Counted from the stretch's first letter, positions 1-7,774 are shown. The stretch: DNA of 20,933 nucleotides from Acidobacteriota bacterium (GCA_021779695.1 JAJYAE010000038.1:1-20933); one strand, 5' to 3'. The notes: generated by a model not told the origin, from the sequence alone. Translations and numbers: made by a program.

Positions 1-159
1 GACGAACTTCCGAATGCCTGAAAAAGCCAGGTAAGTCAGCAGATGTTGCAGGATGGGACGTCCGCGGAGCGGCACCAGCGCCTTCGGAATCTCGGAAGTA
101 AGGGGACGCAGGCGCTCTCCCTTGCCACCACACAATACGACCGCCGTCACGTTTCTCAT
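1..159 (-). CDS. Sugar-phosphate nucleotidyltransferase, N-terminal 53 residues (runs off left edge)
   Basis: The reverse strand from an ATG at 159-157 gives an open frame to the window edge, beginning MRNVTAVVLCGGKGERLRPL. GGKGERLRPLT (residues 11-21) is the nucleotide-binding signature loop of NDP-sugar pyrophosphorylases (NTP_transferase family: glucose-1-phosphate thymidylyl/cytidylyl- and mannose-1-phosphate guanylyltransferases), and IPKALVPLRGRPIL is the conserved follow-on with the PKxLxPLxGxPIL pattern. These enzymes join a sugar 1-phosphate to an NTP, making the activated sugar for surface polysaccharides. A GAGGGAGG Shine-Dalgarno sequence lies about 10 bases before the ATG. Which sugar and nucleotide are used cannot be told from 53 residues. 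It lies 107 bases beyond the relaxase stop on the same strand, so it is either cargo of the element or flanking chromosome. Family confidence is high. Confidence 0.85.
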   Translation of the reverse strand, partial: MRNVTAVVLCGGKGERLRPLTSEIPKALVPLRGRPILQHLLTYLAFSGIRKFV

Positions 160-266
160 TCGAGATGTGGCCTCCCTCAATGACCTCAATGATACAACCA
201 TAGCACTAGTTTTGTATTTTCGATTCTTTCCCCCATCTGATGTACGGGTAAATTTCTCTCTCACTA
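160..266. other. Short intergenic gap between relaxase and nucleotidyltransferase
   Basis: This is an AT-richer stretch than its flanks. It holds the ribosome binding site of the nucleotidyltransferase (about 170-177, read on the minus strand). A TATCAT hexamer can be read on the minus strand, but I found no convincing -35 partner. I saw no clear hairpin-plus-T-tract terminator after the relaxase gene. Confidence 0.4.
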
Positions 267-3008
267 CTACATCGACTGGTCGATTCCTACGTTGGACGTG
301 CACTCACCGATGGTCTGTGCAGACGTGTTGTGGGCGAACTCGATCGCCGATGCCTTCGATATGTCGTTGCTGAGACTTCTAGTCAGACTCGAAGCGTCGT
401 TCGTATAAATCTGAGCGTCGATCGTCGCGCGTGAGACTGATACATAGGCGAAGCGCGAGTTGATGAGGTCGGGGTGCGTATCGGTGTCGATGTTGATGAG
501 GACGCGGTCGGCGGTGAGTCCCTGGGAACTGTGGCTGGTGACGGCGTAGCCATGGTCGAAATGCCGAGTCCTCGAAGGATCGAAATCGACCTGCCTGCCG
601 CTGTCGAGATGCACGGAAAGTAGACCGTCGTCGTACGTTCGCAGTATGGTCGCCAATTCTCGATTGGAGACACCCAGCCCCTTGTCGGGCGCGGTGAATT
701 GAATTCGGTCGCCCACGCCGAAGTCCCTTTCCATTTCCCGATACACGCTGACACCGGCAAGACGCTTCGGGTCGTAGGTGATTTGCTCGCCGGAAACCTT
801 CTCTATCGTGACAAGGTTCTCTTTGGGATTCGTGGAGATAACGCGAGCATAGCTGCCGCCTTCGATTTCGAGCGCGGCACTCCCGCGCGAATAGCGCAGA
901 ATGTCCTCCGCGCTATAACGAGAAGCCCACTGGCGGTCTGCGCCAGTCATCTCCTGGCGCGGAACCAACACGCGCAGAGCATGATTCACGGTGTCCACGA
1001 TGCCCGTTGCTTGTAGCTGTTGTCGGACGGCCTGATTCAACTCGCGACGGGAAGCATTGTCGGGAGAGACGATCAGCGTGTGCTCTGTGTGCTCGACATA
1101 GCTCTTGGCAATGGCCTGGACGCGCTCTTGTGCATTGCGGATTTCCGTTATGCGGCCTTGGCTTTGTAGCGCTTCCAAACCTCCTGCGACATTGCCGACC
1201 GAAAGCTGTTCCACGACTGCCTTCAACTCCGGGTCTTTCTGGCGCACGATCTGGTCGAGCTTTGCCGTGTGCATCCCTGCCTCCTGCAATTGCTGGAAAG
1301 GGCGGCCCGCTTCGACGGCCTGATGCTGCCGCGTATCGCCGATGAGGATAACGCGATCCTGGGAACCAAGACGGTTCAGGAAATCGCGCATCTGGTTGGT
1401 GCTGGCAAGGCTCGATTCATCCACAAAGTACAGCCGCTGTCCCGAGTCTTCCTGACCTTGCTGACCGCGAGCGAGAAAGCCCTGCAACGTGCCCGCGTGA
1501 ATTCTAGCTTGCTCAAGTTGTTTCGCGGCGCGCGAGGTGGGAGCAAGACCCTCGACCTGAAACCCCGCATACTCGGCTCCCGTGCGAACGGCGACGAGGG
1601 CCGTCGTTTTACCCGCGCCTGCAACGCCCTGAATCCCCTGAATCTGGTCACGAGAGGTCAGCACTTCCTTGACGACCTCCTGCTGACCTCGATTGAGATG
1701 AGAGTGCTGTTCGACCAGAGCAAGGGCATCTCGGCGCGAAAGGACCGGCTCAATTTGATTCTGCCCTTCTCGCATCCGGCGAACGATGTCATTCTCGGTG
1801 GCGATGGTCTGGGCAGTCGTGAACTGGGGGCTGGTTTGATGCGGGCCGGTTGCGATGGCGACAAACTCTCCTGCCGCATGGCGAGATTCCAGGTTGCCAC
1901 GCACCTGCGCGTAAGGGACTTCGCCCATCGCGCGGCGAAGTGCGTCCCGCATAAGCAGACGTTCGTCTACGACAGCTTCCCGCTCAAAGTTTTTATTGCG
2001 GGAGAACGTCACGGCATCCTGTGCCCGTTGTGCAGAGTTGGCGGGAATGTCCAAATGCTGAGAGCGTTCCCGTGCCGCACGGACGACCACATCGGCCTGA
2101 TTGCCGAAATCCGCCGCCAGCCTCCGGTGAGCGGCGAACACCTCCTGCGGTGTCAGAATCTGCTTGCGGTCGCGCGTGGAATGCGCGGCAATCTCCGCCG
2201 CTTCCTTGCTGTTGTGGCCCGCTTTTTCGAGGTATTCGCGAATCTGTTGGCTTCTGGGACTGGAGGCGTCTAGATACTCCGGAGAATAGCCTTTGATCTC
2301 AGGCGCGCCGCTTCGTCCAGTCTCCAGCTCATATCCCATGCGCGTCAGGCGATACATCAGTTCAGCTTGATAGACTGCCGTCGCAAACTGCTGCGACTGA
2401 AAGAGGGCACGCTCCTGTAGCGCCCGGCTTTGGCCGTTGTCGCGCTCTGTCAAATTAAAGACCACCGCATGAGTGTGGAGCTGGGGTGCGGCATAACCAT
2501 CGACGGGCCGAGCTGTATCATGCTCGAACTTTGCGACAATGAACTTTTGCGTTGTCTCTGCCGGATGATTGCCGCCGATGCGCGCCTGGGTGTAATGCTC
2601 TAACTGGTCGATGGCTACGCGAACGCTTTCACGATGGGCCTCGCGAACACGGTCATCTCTGCCAACAAGCGCTGTGAGCGAAACGGACTTGGGAGCGGAA
2701 AAAGTGGCATCCCATCCGGCACGGTGCTCTACCGTTTTGACTGTTTTACCGTTGGCATCTTCATATTCGTGTGCTGTCCGATGGCGGACGAGTTGCTCTT
2801 CCGTTTGCGGATGCTGTCCCTGGCTCAGCCGTGCGAATTCTTCGGCGCGTACTGCGCCAGAGAGTGCATACTGCTCGGCCAGACGCCCCTGCCATTCGCC
2901 CTGCACAGTGTTGCCTTGCGACCAATAACTCTGCTCTTTCGCCGTGAACTCTTTCGCGTGATAAGACTGCGCCTGGCCTGCGGAAAGCGCTTTGGAAATC
3001 GTTAGCAT
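267..3008 (-). CDS. traA: MobF-family conjugative relaxase-helicase (TrwC/TraA type)
   Basis: This 913-residue protein should nick oriT, stay covalently bound to the 5' end through a tyrosine, and unwind the plasmid strand for transfer. Seen: an N-terminal TrwC-like relaxase domain (about 1-310) with candidate catalytic tyrosines Y16 and Y28, the SAPKSVS motif at 104-110, H163 in FEHDTAR, and PQLHTHAVVFN with metal-binding H178 and H180. A RecD-like superfamily 1 helicase domain follows: Walker A GVAGAGKTT (461-469), Walker B YFVDESS (527-533), GDTRQHQAVEAGRPF (558-572), and a late SHSSQGLTADRV motif near residues 830-850. The length is in the usual range for TrwC (about 970). The ATG at 3008 sits 5 bases after the coupling-protein stop, whose last codons supply a GGAG ribosome binding site, so the two are probably translationally coupled. 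All key motifs are present and the gene looks intact. The symbol is a family label; trwC would serve equally. Confidence 0.93.
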   Translation of the reverse strand: MLTISKALSAGQAQSYHAKEFTAKEQSYWSQGNTVQGEWQGRLAEQYALSGAVRAEEFARLSQGQHPQTEEQLVRHRTAHEYEDANGKTVKTVEHRAGWDATFSAPKSVSLTALVGRDDRVREAHRESVRVAIDQLEHYTQARIGGNHPAETTQKFIVAKFEHDTARPVDGYAAPQLHTHAVVFNLTERDNGQSRALQERALFQSQQFATAVYQAELMYRLTRMGYELETGRSGAPEIKGYSPEYLDASSPRSQQIREYLEKAGHNSKEAAEIAAHSTRDRKQILTPQEVFAAHRRLAADFGNQADVVVRAARERSQHLDIPANSAQRAQDAVTFSRNKNFEREAVVDERLLMRDALRRAMGEVPYAQVRGNLESRHAAGEFVAIATGPHQTSPQFTTAQTIATENDIVRRMREGQNQIEPVLSRRDALALVEQHSHLNRGQQEVVKEVLTSRDQIQGIQGVAGAGKTTALVAVRTGAEYAGFQVEGLAPTSRAAKQLEQARIHAGTLQGFLARGQQGQEDSGQRLYFVDESSLASTNQMRDFLNRLGSQDRVILIGDTRQHQAVEAGRPFQQLQEAGMHTAKLDQIVRQKDPELKAVVEQLSVGNVAGGLEALQSQGRITEIRNAQERVQAIAKSYVEHTEHTLIVSPDNASRRELNQAVRQQLQATGIVDTVNHALRVLVPRQEMTGADRQWASRYSAEDILRYSRGSAALEIEGGSYARVISTNPKENLVTIEKVSGEQITYDPKRLAGVSVYREMERDFGVGDRIQFTAPDKGLGVSNRELATILRTYDDGLLSVHLDSGRQVDFDPSRTRHFDHGYAVTSHSSQGLTADRVLINIDTDTHPDLINSRFAYVSVSRATIDAQIYTNDASSLTRSLSNDISKASAIEFAHNTSAQTIGECTSNVGIDQSM

Positions 3009-3013
3009 GATGG

Positions 3014-4927
3014 TTACTCCACCTGCATTCCAAGCTCATCCGCTGCGGATTCGGAGCCGGGGTTGGTAGCTACTTCTGCCGTTTTTGAAAATGATGCTAT
3101 CTGCGTTGTCGGAGCGAACTTCTTATTTTTGCGAGGAATAAAATCATCGTGCTTTTCTTCGAGTTCGATGTAAGGAATAGAGAAGCGCGCGATGTAGTTG
3201 CCATACTTCAGAAAGGCATTCAGGTCGGGCAGTCCCTGAATCTCTGACGGCATAACGAGAGGTTCTTTCAACCGTTCAAGAGTGAAGTTCTTTCCCGCGC
3301 GGCTGCCGTCGTAGTGGGTCTCTTTCAGCCGTTCGATTTCCACCTCGCCGAGGTTGTCGGAGATCCACTTGGCGGCCTGCGGCTCGTCCGTCCTGAAGAA
3401 AATCTTGGTGGCAGGCTGCGAAAGCATCGCTTCCGCGTCGTGGCCGTAGCGGGTCTCCAGCTGGCTGCGTCCCTGGAAACCCAGTACAACGGGATTCTCC
3501 GATTTCCGGTTCTCCGTAAGCGCTGTATGGAGCTGTGGAAGCCGTTGCAGGCTTGCCATTTCATCAATCAAAAACCAGACGCGCTTCTGATCTTTGTTCC
3601 GTGAGCCGAGGAGATGCAGGATGAGCATATCGAGCCAAACGCAATGCAGTGGGCGAACCGCCTCGCGCGTCTTGGTTGTGGAGGTAAGGAAGATCCATCC
3701 GTCGCGCTTTTCACACCATGACCGCACGCTCCACTGCCGGTAGGCGGCATCTGCGGCGGTGGGAAGCATTCGCAGGGTGGTTGCAATTTTATTGAGAGAG
3801 CTGAGGACGCCCACGCGCTGCGGCCCTGCCGTGCGATCCACAAGAATCGAGTGTTCCGTTCCCTCCAGGCGAGCTTCAATTTTGTCTTTGCTGGCCATCC
3901 ATTCGATCAAATCTTCCGGGGCCGGTTTGGGGTCGCGGCTAATCAGATAAGCAAATATCTTCTGCGGACTTTCGACAAAAAACACGTTGGGCACATCGTC
4001 CGGCTGATAAAAAGACTTGGCCAGGGTCAGCGCCTCCGGTTCATCGTCTACCTCGTCGGCGGGATTCCAGTACGGCATCCGCACATCGAGGGGATTCAGG
4101 ACAACGTCGCCGCGTTTCTCGTCGTAGAACTGCCGGATAAACTCGCCCGCCGGATCGTAAATGATGGCGCACTCGCCACGCTGCTGGATGCGAAAGGCAA
4201 ACTGGCGAATGACGCTCGACTTGCCAGACCCTGTGTCGCCGATTGCAAGAATGTGCTTGTTCTCCGCCGATGCGGGAATCGAAAGAAGGCTGGCCATGTC
4301 GTCGGTTTTGATCCCGATGCCATCGCCTTGAATGGCTTCATTGAACTCCTTTGCGGAGACGAGATATGGCCCTTTCAATCGCCGCCCGTAGCGCAGTTCC
4401 TTGCGGCGCTTGATGTCTTTCGGAACAGTGAACGGAAGCTGGAGAAGGAGCGTCAGGATGCCGAAATAGACCTGCATGGAAAACATCTTCCAAAGGTTCT
4501 GGCGCTGATAAATCCACTGCGCAAAAAAGGCGTGGAGTTGCTTGTTTTGATAGGCGCGTTCTGGTCCTTGCAGCAGCCAGCGATAGCCTTCACGCGCAGC
4601 CTTGGCAGAGATGGTGAGTGGGAGCGGTTTCCCCGACGGCTGCGCCGTCGTCCCGTCTGTGACATCTTCCACGCTGGCCAGCCGTGATCGCTTTCCATCG
4701 CTCAGGAAAAGGAGCTGATATTTCGCGGTTGGCCGGATGCTGTAAGCCGATCGGACGTAATAGGGAAGGTAGTACCGCTCCAATGGTTTTAGTCCGAACT
4801 GAAAACGAACATAGAACAGAAAGCAGGTAAAGATGATGGCCAGAAAGACAGCTCCGTAAGAGTAGTAGAAGCCGCGCGGTGGCCAAATCAATGATTCCTT
4901 TCTGCCCCACTTTTGACTGGTCGCCAT
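3014..4927 (-). CDS. virD4: Type IV secretion coupling protein (VirD4/TrwB/TraD family)
   Basis: This 637-residue inner-membrane ATPase links the relaxosome to the secretion channel and pumps DNA. Seen: an N-terminal membrane anchor with two hydrophobic segments (about 24-42 and 150-168) separated by a roughly 100-residue loop that is long for TrwB; Walker A GDTGSGKSS at 230-238; Walker B VWFLIDEMASL at 450-460; then LTENRKSENPVVLGFQGRSQ, the conserved arginine/glutamine region of TraD/TrwB NTPases. The tail (from about 590) is polar and probably unstructured, as expected of a substrate-docking region. The ATG at 4927 lies 2 bases after the stop of the upstream RHH gene, and the relaxase follows after 5 bases, so the three form one operon. 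Order and direction match R388 trwA-trwB-trwC. Apart from the long periplasmic loop, nothing is unusual. Confidence 0.93.
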   Translation of the reverse strand: MATSQKWGRKESLIWPPRGFYYSYGAVFLAIIFTCFLFYVRFQFGLKPLERYYLPYYVRSAYSIRPTAKYQLLFLSDGKRSRLASVEDVTDGTTAQPSGKPLPLTISAKAAREGYRWLLQGPERAYQNKQLHAFFAQWIYQRQNLWKMFSMQVYFGILTLLLQLPFTVPKDIKRRKELRYGRRLKGPYLVSAKEFNEAIQGDGIGIKTDDMASLLSIPASAENKHILAIGDTGSGKSSVIRQFAFRIQQRGECAIIYDPAGEFIRQFYDEKRGDVVLNPLDVRMPYWNPADEVDDEPEALTLAKSFYQPDDVPNVFFVESPQKIFAYLISRDPKPAPEDLIEWMASKDKIEARLEGTEHSILVDRTAGPQRVGVLSSLNKIATTLRMLPTAADAAYRQWSVRSWCEKRDGWIFLTSTTKTREAVRPLHCVWLDMLILHLLGSRNKDQKRVWFLIDEMASLQRLPQLHTALTENRKSENPVVLGFQGRSQLETRYGHDAEAMLSQPATKIFFRTDEPQAAKWISDNLGEVEIERLKETHYDGSRAGKNFTLERLKEPLVMPSEIQGLPDLNAFLKYGNYIARFSIPYIELEEKHDDFIPRKNKKFAPTTQIASFSKTAEVATNPGSESAADELGMQVE

Positions 4928-4929
4928 GG

Positions 4930-5316
4930 CTATTTTCCTTCCTGGTTGGTGCGCTGAAGCAGAAGCTCCCTGGCGCGTTTGCTTTTGCCCGATTGCACGT
5001 TGCGGATGAGTTCCTGATATTGTTCGGCAGTCAGAGTCTTGCCTTGAAGCAATGGCAAGAAGCTGCCCATCAGCAGCATCTGGACTCCAATCAATTCGGT
5101 AAACACATGGGCCGAGATGCGATCATCCTCCGCGCGCTTCATTCGTTCCAACAGTTGGTCGCGTGCCCAATCTCCAACTTTGTGCCCGGTTCTCCAAGCC
5201 TCACGTTCGAGCGCGATGTATTCCGCTTCGGTGACGCGCACGCCAATCTGTTTGCTCTTCACGGAAGGGCGACCAACGTCTGCAATCTGCTCCGTCAGCG
5301 TGTTCTTTTCAGCCAT
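4930..5316 (-). CDS. Ribbon-helix-helix relaxosome accessory protein (TrwA/MobC/TraJ-like)
   Basis: A 128-residue protein beginning MAEKNTLTEQ. Residues about 22-60 (KQIGVRVTEAEYIALEREA, then GHKVGDWARDQLLERM) fit a ribbon-helix-helix fold: a short beta strand followed by two helices, as in MobC/TraJ/TrwA proteins that bind oriT and load the relaxase. The C-terminal half is helical, with a hydrophobic stretch (72-92) suited to oligomerisation. The ATG at 5316 is preceded by TGAGGAAATC, a good ribosome binding site. A much longer frame runs upstream but is antisense to the intron's reverse transcriptase, so this internal ATG is the real start. It is the first gene of the relaxosome operon and lies beside the repeats proposed as oriT, probably its own binding sites (inference from TrwA). 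Confidence 0.8.
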   Translation of the reverse strand: MAEKNTLTEQIADVGRPSVKSKQIGVRVTEAEYIALEREAWRTGHKVGDWARDQLLERMKRAEDDRISAHVFTELIGVQMLLMGSFLPLLQGKTLTAEQYQELIRNVQSGKSKRARELLLQRTNQEGK

Positions 5317-5433
5317 GATTTCCTCACCAAAGGGAGCGGTAGCAAACGATACCGAAAGATAGCGGCCGCTACTGCAACTCTGTAACTGCCTGAATCCGTT
5401 CGCGGTAGCATCTGCTACCGGTTGGTAGCGAAC
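5317..5433. other. Candidate oriT/operator region, intron-proximal part
   Basis: The 117 bases upstream of the RHH gene are full of symmetry. CGGTA-N8-TACCG is at 5337-5354. The 12-base palindrome TAGCGGCCGCTA is around 5360-5373. CGGTAGCA-TC-TGCTACCG, a perfect 8-base inverted repeat, is at 5403-5420. GGTAGCGAACG at 5424-5434 is a direct-repeat partner of GGTAGCAAACG (5338-5348). In R388 and relatives oriT sits immediately upstream of the trwA-like gene and carries inverted repeats bound by relaxase and accessory protein, so by position and structure this is the best oriT/operator candidate. The promoter of the relaxosome operon must also lie here, but I cannot assign its -35 and -10 with confidence. 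Confidence 0.6.
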
Positions 5434-5838
5434 GTGAACCCTTTCAGGGATGGAGTGTCGCAGCGTCAACCCCGTGCGCAAGCACGGAACCGGCAAGGTG
5501 TATCGGATGAAAGAGCCGTACGGTGAGGGCCTAGCAAGCCACACCGGCTCCGAGTCTTGCGGGCATGACCGTAAGGTCAGATACGAAGCGTAGACAGGAG
5601 GAACTACGGGCCAGGCTATTGAGCCGCGAAATATCCCTAACTTCAGGACGCCGACGCCCTGACACAACGCGGAAGGCAATATCCTGCCAAGCGCCATTGC
5701 GAGTTTGGCAGGAGTCCTGCGCGGTCTATGACCCTGGCACGTAGGGACACATCTTGCACGGAAGTTGAGAGATCCCGGGTTCACCCGAGAGCGACCAGCG
5801 CGCTCGGGACGCATCGGGAAGTCCAAGGACGGAATCCG

Positions 5839-7314
5839 ATGATGAACGAACACGGGAAGTCGGACAGACCCATAGTACCGGGGAAGTCTCCGAACAAAGC
5901 CAAAGCACCGGTGGCGGAGGAGATGGAGGGAAGGGGTCTGGCCAAGGGGAATCTGAGCCAACAAAACGCGCCCCGGACTCAGAGCCGGATCAGCGCGCCG
6001 AGTGAGTTGGCGCAGATACGACAAACGGCAAAATCGAACAAGGATGTAAAGTTCACCGCTCTGATGCATCACATCTACCGGATCGACACCCTGCGGTTTG
6101 CTTATTCGCAGTTGAAAAGGCACGCGGCAGCCGGTGTGGATGGGGAGACGTGGCGGCACTACGGCGAGGCTCTTGAGGACAATCTCCAGAGCCTTTCCCA
6201 TAGACTGAAGCGCGGAGCGTACCGGGCCAAGCTGGTGCGTAGGGTGTACATTCCGAAGGCGGACGGGCGGCAGCGACCGCTCGGAGTCCCGGCGCTCGAA
6301 GACAAGCTCGTCCAGAGAGCGACGGTGGAAGTACTCAACGCAATCTACGAAACCGACTTCCTCGGCTTCTCTTATGGGTTCCGGCCAAAGCGCAACCAGC
6401 ATAAAGCGCTGGACGCCTTGTTCTGTGGACTCCATGAGCGACGTGTGAACTGGGTGCTGGACCTGGACGTGCGCAGCTTTTTCGATCGGCTGTCGCATGA
6501 GTGGCTGGTTCGGTTCCTCCAGCACCGGATAGCGGATCGGCGCGTTGTGCGCCTCATCCAGAAATGGCTGAACGCAGGCGTGTTGGAAAAGGGCAAGCGA
6601 ACGTTCGTGGAAGCAGGCTCGCCGCAGGGCGGAAGTGCATCGCCGCTGCTGGCGAATATCTACCTCCATTACGTCTTCGATCTCTGGGTTCAGGCATGGC
6701 GTAAGAAGTGTGCGCACGGCGATGTAATCGTGGTGCGCTACGCTGACGACATCGTGGTTGGATTCGAGTACAAAGACGAGGCCGAACGGTTCTGGAAGGA
6801 ACTTACAGAACGAATGCAGAAGTTCCAACTGGAACTGCACCCGGAGAAGACGCGGCTTTTCGAGTTCGGACGCCACGCGGCTAAGAACCGAAAGAGTGCT
6901 GGTCTGGGCAGGCCAGAGACCTTCGACTTTCTCGGCTTTACGCACATATGCGGCAAGACGAAGAAGGGGCGGTTTCTGGTGCTTCGGCAGACGATTCGCA
7001 AACGCATGCAGGCCAAGCTGCAAGAGGTGAAGATCGGCTTGTGGCGGCGTATGCATGACCCTGTTCCTGAAGTCGGCAAGTGGTTGAAGTCTGTTGTGGG
7101 CGGGCATCTCCGATACTTCGGAGTGCCGGGCAACCGGCATGCCTTGGCTCACTTTCGTTACACCGTGAGCAACCTCTGGCATCGCGCTCTGTGCAGGCGA
7201 AGCCAGCATGGTCGCGTCAAGTGGGAGCGAATGAAACGGCTCATCCGCAGTTGGCTTCCTCCGGCCCGTATCTGCCATCCTTATCCCTCGCGCCGTCTGC
7301 GCGTCACCACCTGA
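5839..7314 (+). CDS. ltrA: Group II intron reverse transcriptase/maturase
   Basis: This intron-encoded protein binds its intron RNA to aid splicing and copies it into DNA during retrohoming. I start it at the ATG at 5839 (491 residues, GGA-rich leader), giving a usual length; the frame is open back to an ATG at 5728. Counting from 5728, residues 130-400 carry the reverse transcriptase core: AAAGVDG, VLDLDVRSFFD with the first catalytic aspartate, EAGSPQGGSASPLLANIYL, and YADD at 338-341. DFLGFTHICGK and the basic region after it (about 400-500) correspond to RT block 7 and the maturase X domain. The protein ends soon after, with no HNH endonuclease motif, so mobility would have to use nascent-strand or single-stranded targets. 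All motifs are intact. I did not settle the intron class. Confidence 0.93.
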   Translation: MMNEHGKSDRPIVPGKSPNKAKAPVAEEMEGRGLAKGNLSQQNAPRTQSRISAPSELAQIRQTAKSNKDVKFTALMHHIYRIDTLRFAYSQLKRHAAAGVDGETWRHYGEALEDNLQSLSHRLKRGAYRAKLVRRVYIPKADGRQRPLGVPALEDKLVQRATVEVLNAIYETDFLGFSYGFRPKRNQHKALDALFCGLHERRVNWVLDLDVRSFFDRLSHEWLVRFLQHRIADRRVVRLIQKWLNAGVLEKGKRTFVEAGSPQGGSASPLLANIYLHYVFDLWVQAWRKKCAHGDVIVVRYADDIVVGFEYKDEAERFWKELTERMQKFQLELHPEKTRLFEFGRHAAKNRKSAGLGRPETFDFLGFTHICGKTKKGRFLVLRQTIRKRMQAKLQEVKIGLWRRMHDPVPEVGKWLKSVVGGHLRYFGVPGNRHALAHFRYTVSNLWHRALCRRSQHGRVKWERMKRLIRSWLPPARICHPYPSRRLRVTT

Positions 7315-7319
7315 GGCAA

Positions 7320-7392
7320 GAGCCGGATGCGGGAAATCCGCCTGTCCGGATCTGTGCGGGGGGTACAGCGAAAGCCGTATCCCTACCGCGAC
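7320..7392 (+). ncRNA. Group II intron domains V and VI (catalytic 3' end)
   Basis: Domain V: GAGCCGGATGCGGG, loop AAAT, then CCGCCTGTCCGGATC, with the catalytic AGC triad at its base. After a three-base linker, domain VI begins GCGGGGGGTAC, closes on a GAAA tetraloop and returns through GTATCCCTACCGC. The A at 7385 is unpaired between GCGG/CCGC and GGGG/TCCC, the branch-point position. Seven bases on, GAC ends the intron and fits the R-A-Y rule for 3' splice sites. Confidence 0.87.
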
Positions 7393-7447
7393 GAAATAAA
7401 CCCGGTGCGAAGCACCGTCTGTGCTCCACTAGGGATTCCGATGGAGT
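7393..7447. other. Candidate oriT, distal part: hairpin next to a possible nic site
   Basis: Just after the intron's 3' end, CGGTGC-GAA-GCACCG (about 7402-7416) is a perfect 6-base-stem hairpin followed by TCTGTGCTCCACTAGG. In R388 the TrwC-bound inverted repeat has the same kind of stem (GCACC/GGTGC around a GAAA loop) directly 5' of the nicked strand. The resemblance in form and in position beside a TrwC-type module is suggestive, but the nic sequence itself does not match one I know. A terminator for the + strand is a possible alternative, though no T-tract follows. Confidence 0.45.
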
Positions 7448-7762
7448 TCATGCCTTCTGAACCCGCAACGATTCATTGGACTCCATTGCGGCAACAGGCT
7501 TCCGCGGAGCATGTTCAACTGCATCGGAAACGGCGGCTCTACGAACGCGGAGAGTCGGCGGGACATGAGCTGCCTGCACAGTCTTCAGGAACTCCTGAAA
7601 ATCGCGGTCTTTCAGGAAGACATAGTTGAGAGCCTTATCGACCACATCGTCCGCCGATGCGTGGATGAAAGCGGCATACTGATCGATTTGGATTGCAGTG
7701 GCTTCCTCTAGGCGGATGGAGGCGCTGACGTGGCGGTTTGGGTTGACTTCGAGCAAGGGCAT
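7448..7762 (-). CDS. Small RHH-like protein of unknown role, downstream of VirB11
   Basis: A 104-residue protein with ATG at 7762 and AAAGGAACC as ribosome binding site, 12 bases after the VirB11 stop, so probably in the same operon. Residues about 10-50 (NRHVSASIRLEEATAIQID, then FIHASADDVVDKALNYVF) read as strand-helix-turn-helix of a ribbon-helix-helix protein of CopG/Arc type. The C-terminal 45 residues are basic and probably disordered. It ends at the edge of the proposed oriT, so a DNA-binding role there or as operon repressor is plausible, but this is inference. I do not recognise the exact family. Confidence 0.65.
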   Translation of the reverse strand: MPLLEVNPNRHVSASIRLEEATAIQIDQYAAFIHASADDVVDKALNYVFLKDRDFQEFLKTVQAAHVPPTLRVRRAAVSDAVEHAPRKPVAAMESNESLRVQKA

Positions 7763-7774
7763 AGCGGGTTCCTT

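Larger units (their letters stand above)
5434..7392 (+). mobile_element. Group II intron (ribozyme plus RT/maturase)
   Basis: This is a retromobile self-splicing intron of about 1.96 kb, on the strand opposite to the transfer genes. The 3' end is well supported. Domain V is the 33-base hairpin at 7320-7352 starting GAGCCGG. Domain VI follows with a GC-GAAA-GC tip and a bulged adenosine at 7385, and the intron should end seven bases later at ...GAC, 7392. The 5' end is less certain. GTGAACC at 5434 resembles a group II start and leaves an exon ending in the GGTAGCGAAC repeat; GTGCG at 5474 matches the consensus better, but it is buried in the stem CCGTGC-GCAA-GCACGG (5472-5487), which looks like an internal domain I hairpin. 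It encodes a full RT/maturase, so it may still be active. Inserted between genes, it breaks no reading frame. Confidence 0.88.

Noticed and set aside
1269..2273. A 334-codon plus-strand frame inside the relaxase gene
   Set aside because: It is antisense to the conserved relaxase/helicase motifs and has no protein-like features of its own.
3851..4687. A 278-codon plus-strand frame inside the coupling-protein gene
   Set aside because: It is antisense to the Walker A region of virD4 and is explained by the codon bias of that gene.
5472..5487. CCGTGC-GCAA-GCACGG as a second relaxase hairpin
   Set aside because: It has a GNRA tetraloop and lies in the intron's domain I region, so an intron structure is the simpler explanation.
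4930..7278. A 782-codon minus-strand frame joining the RHH gene to the region upstream
   Set aside because: All but the last 128 codons are antisense to the intron's reverse transcriptase, whose sense strand carries intact motifs. The RHH gene has its own ATG and ribosome binding site at 5316.
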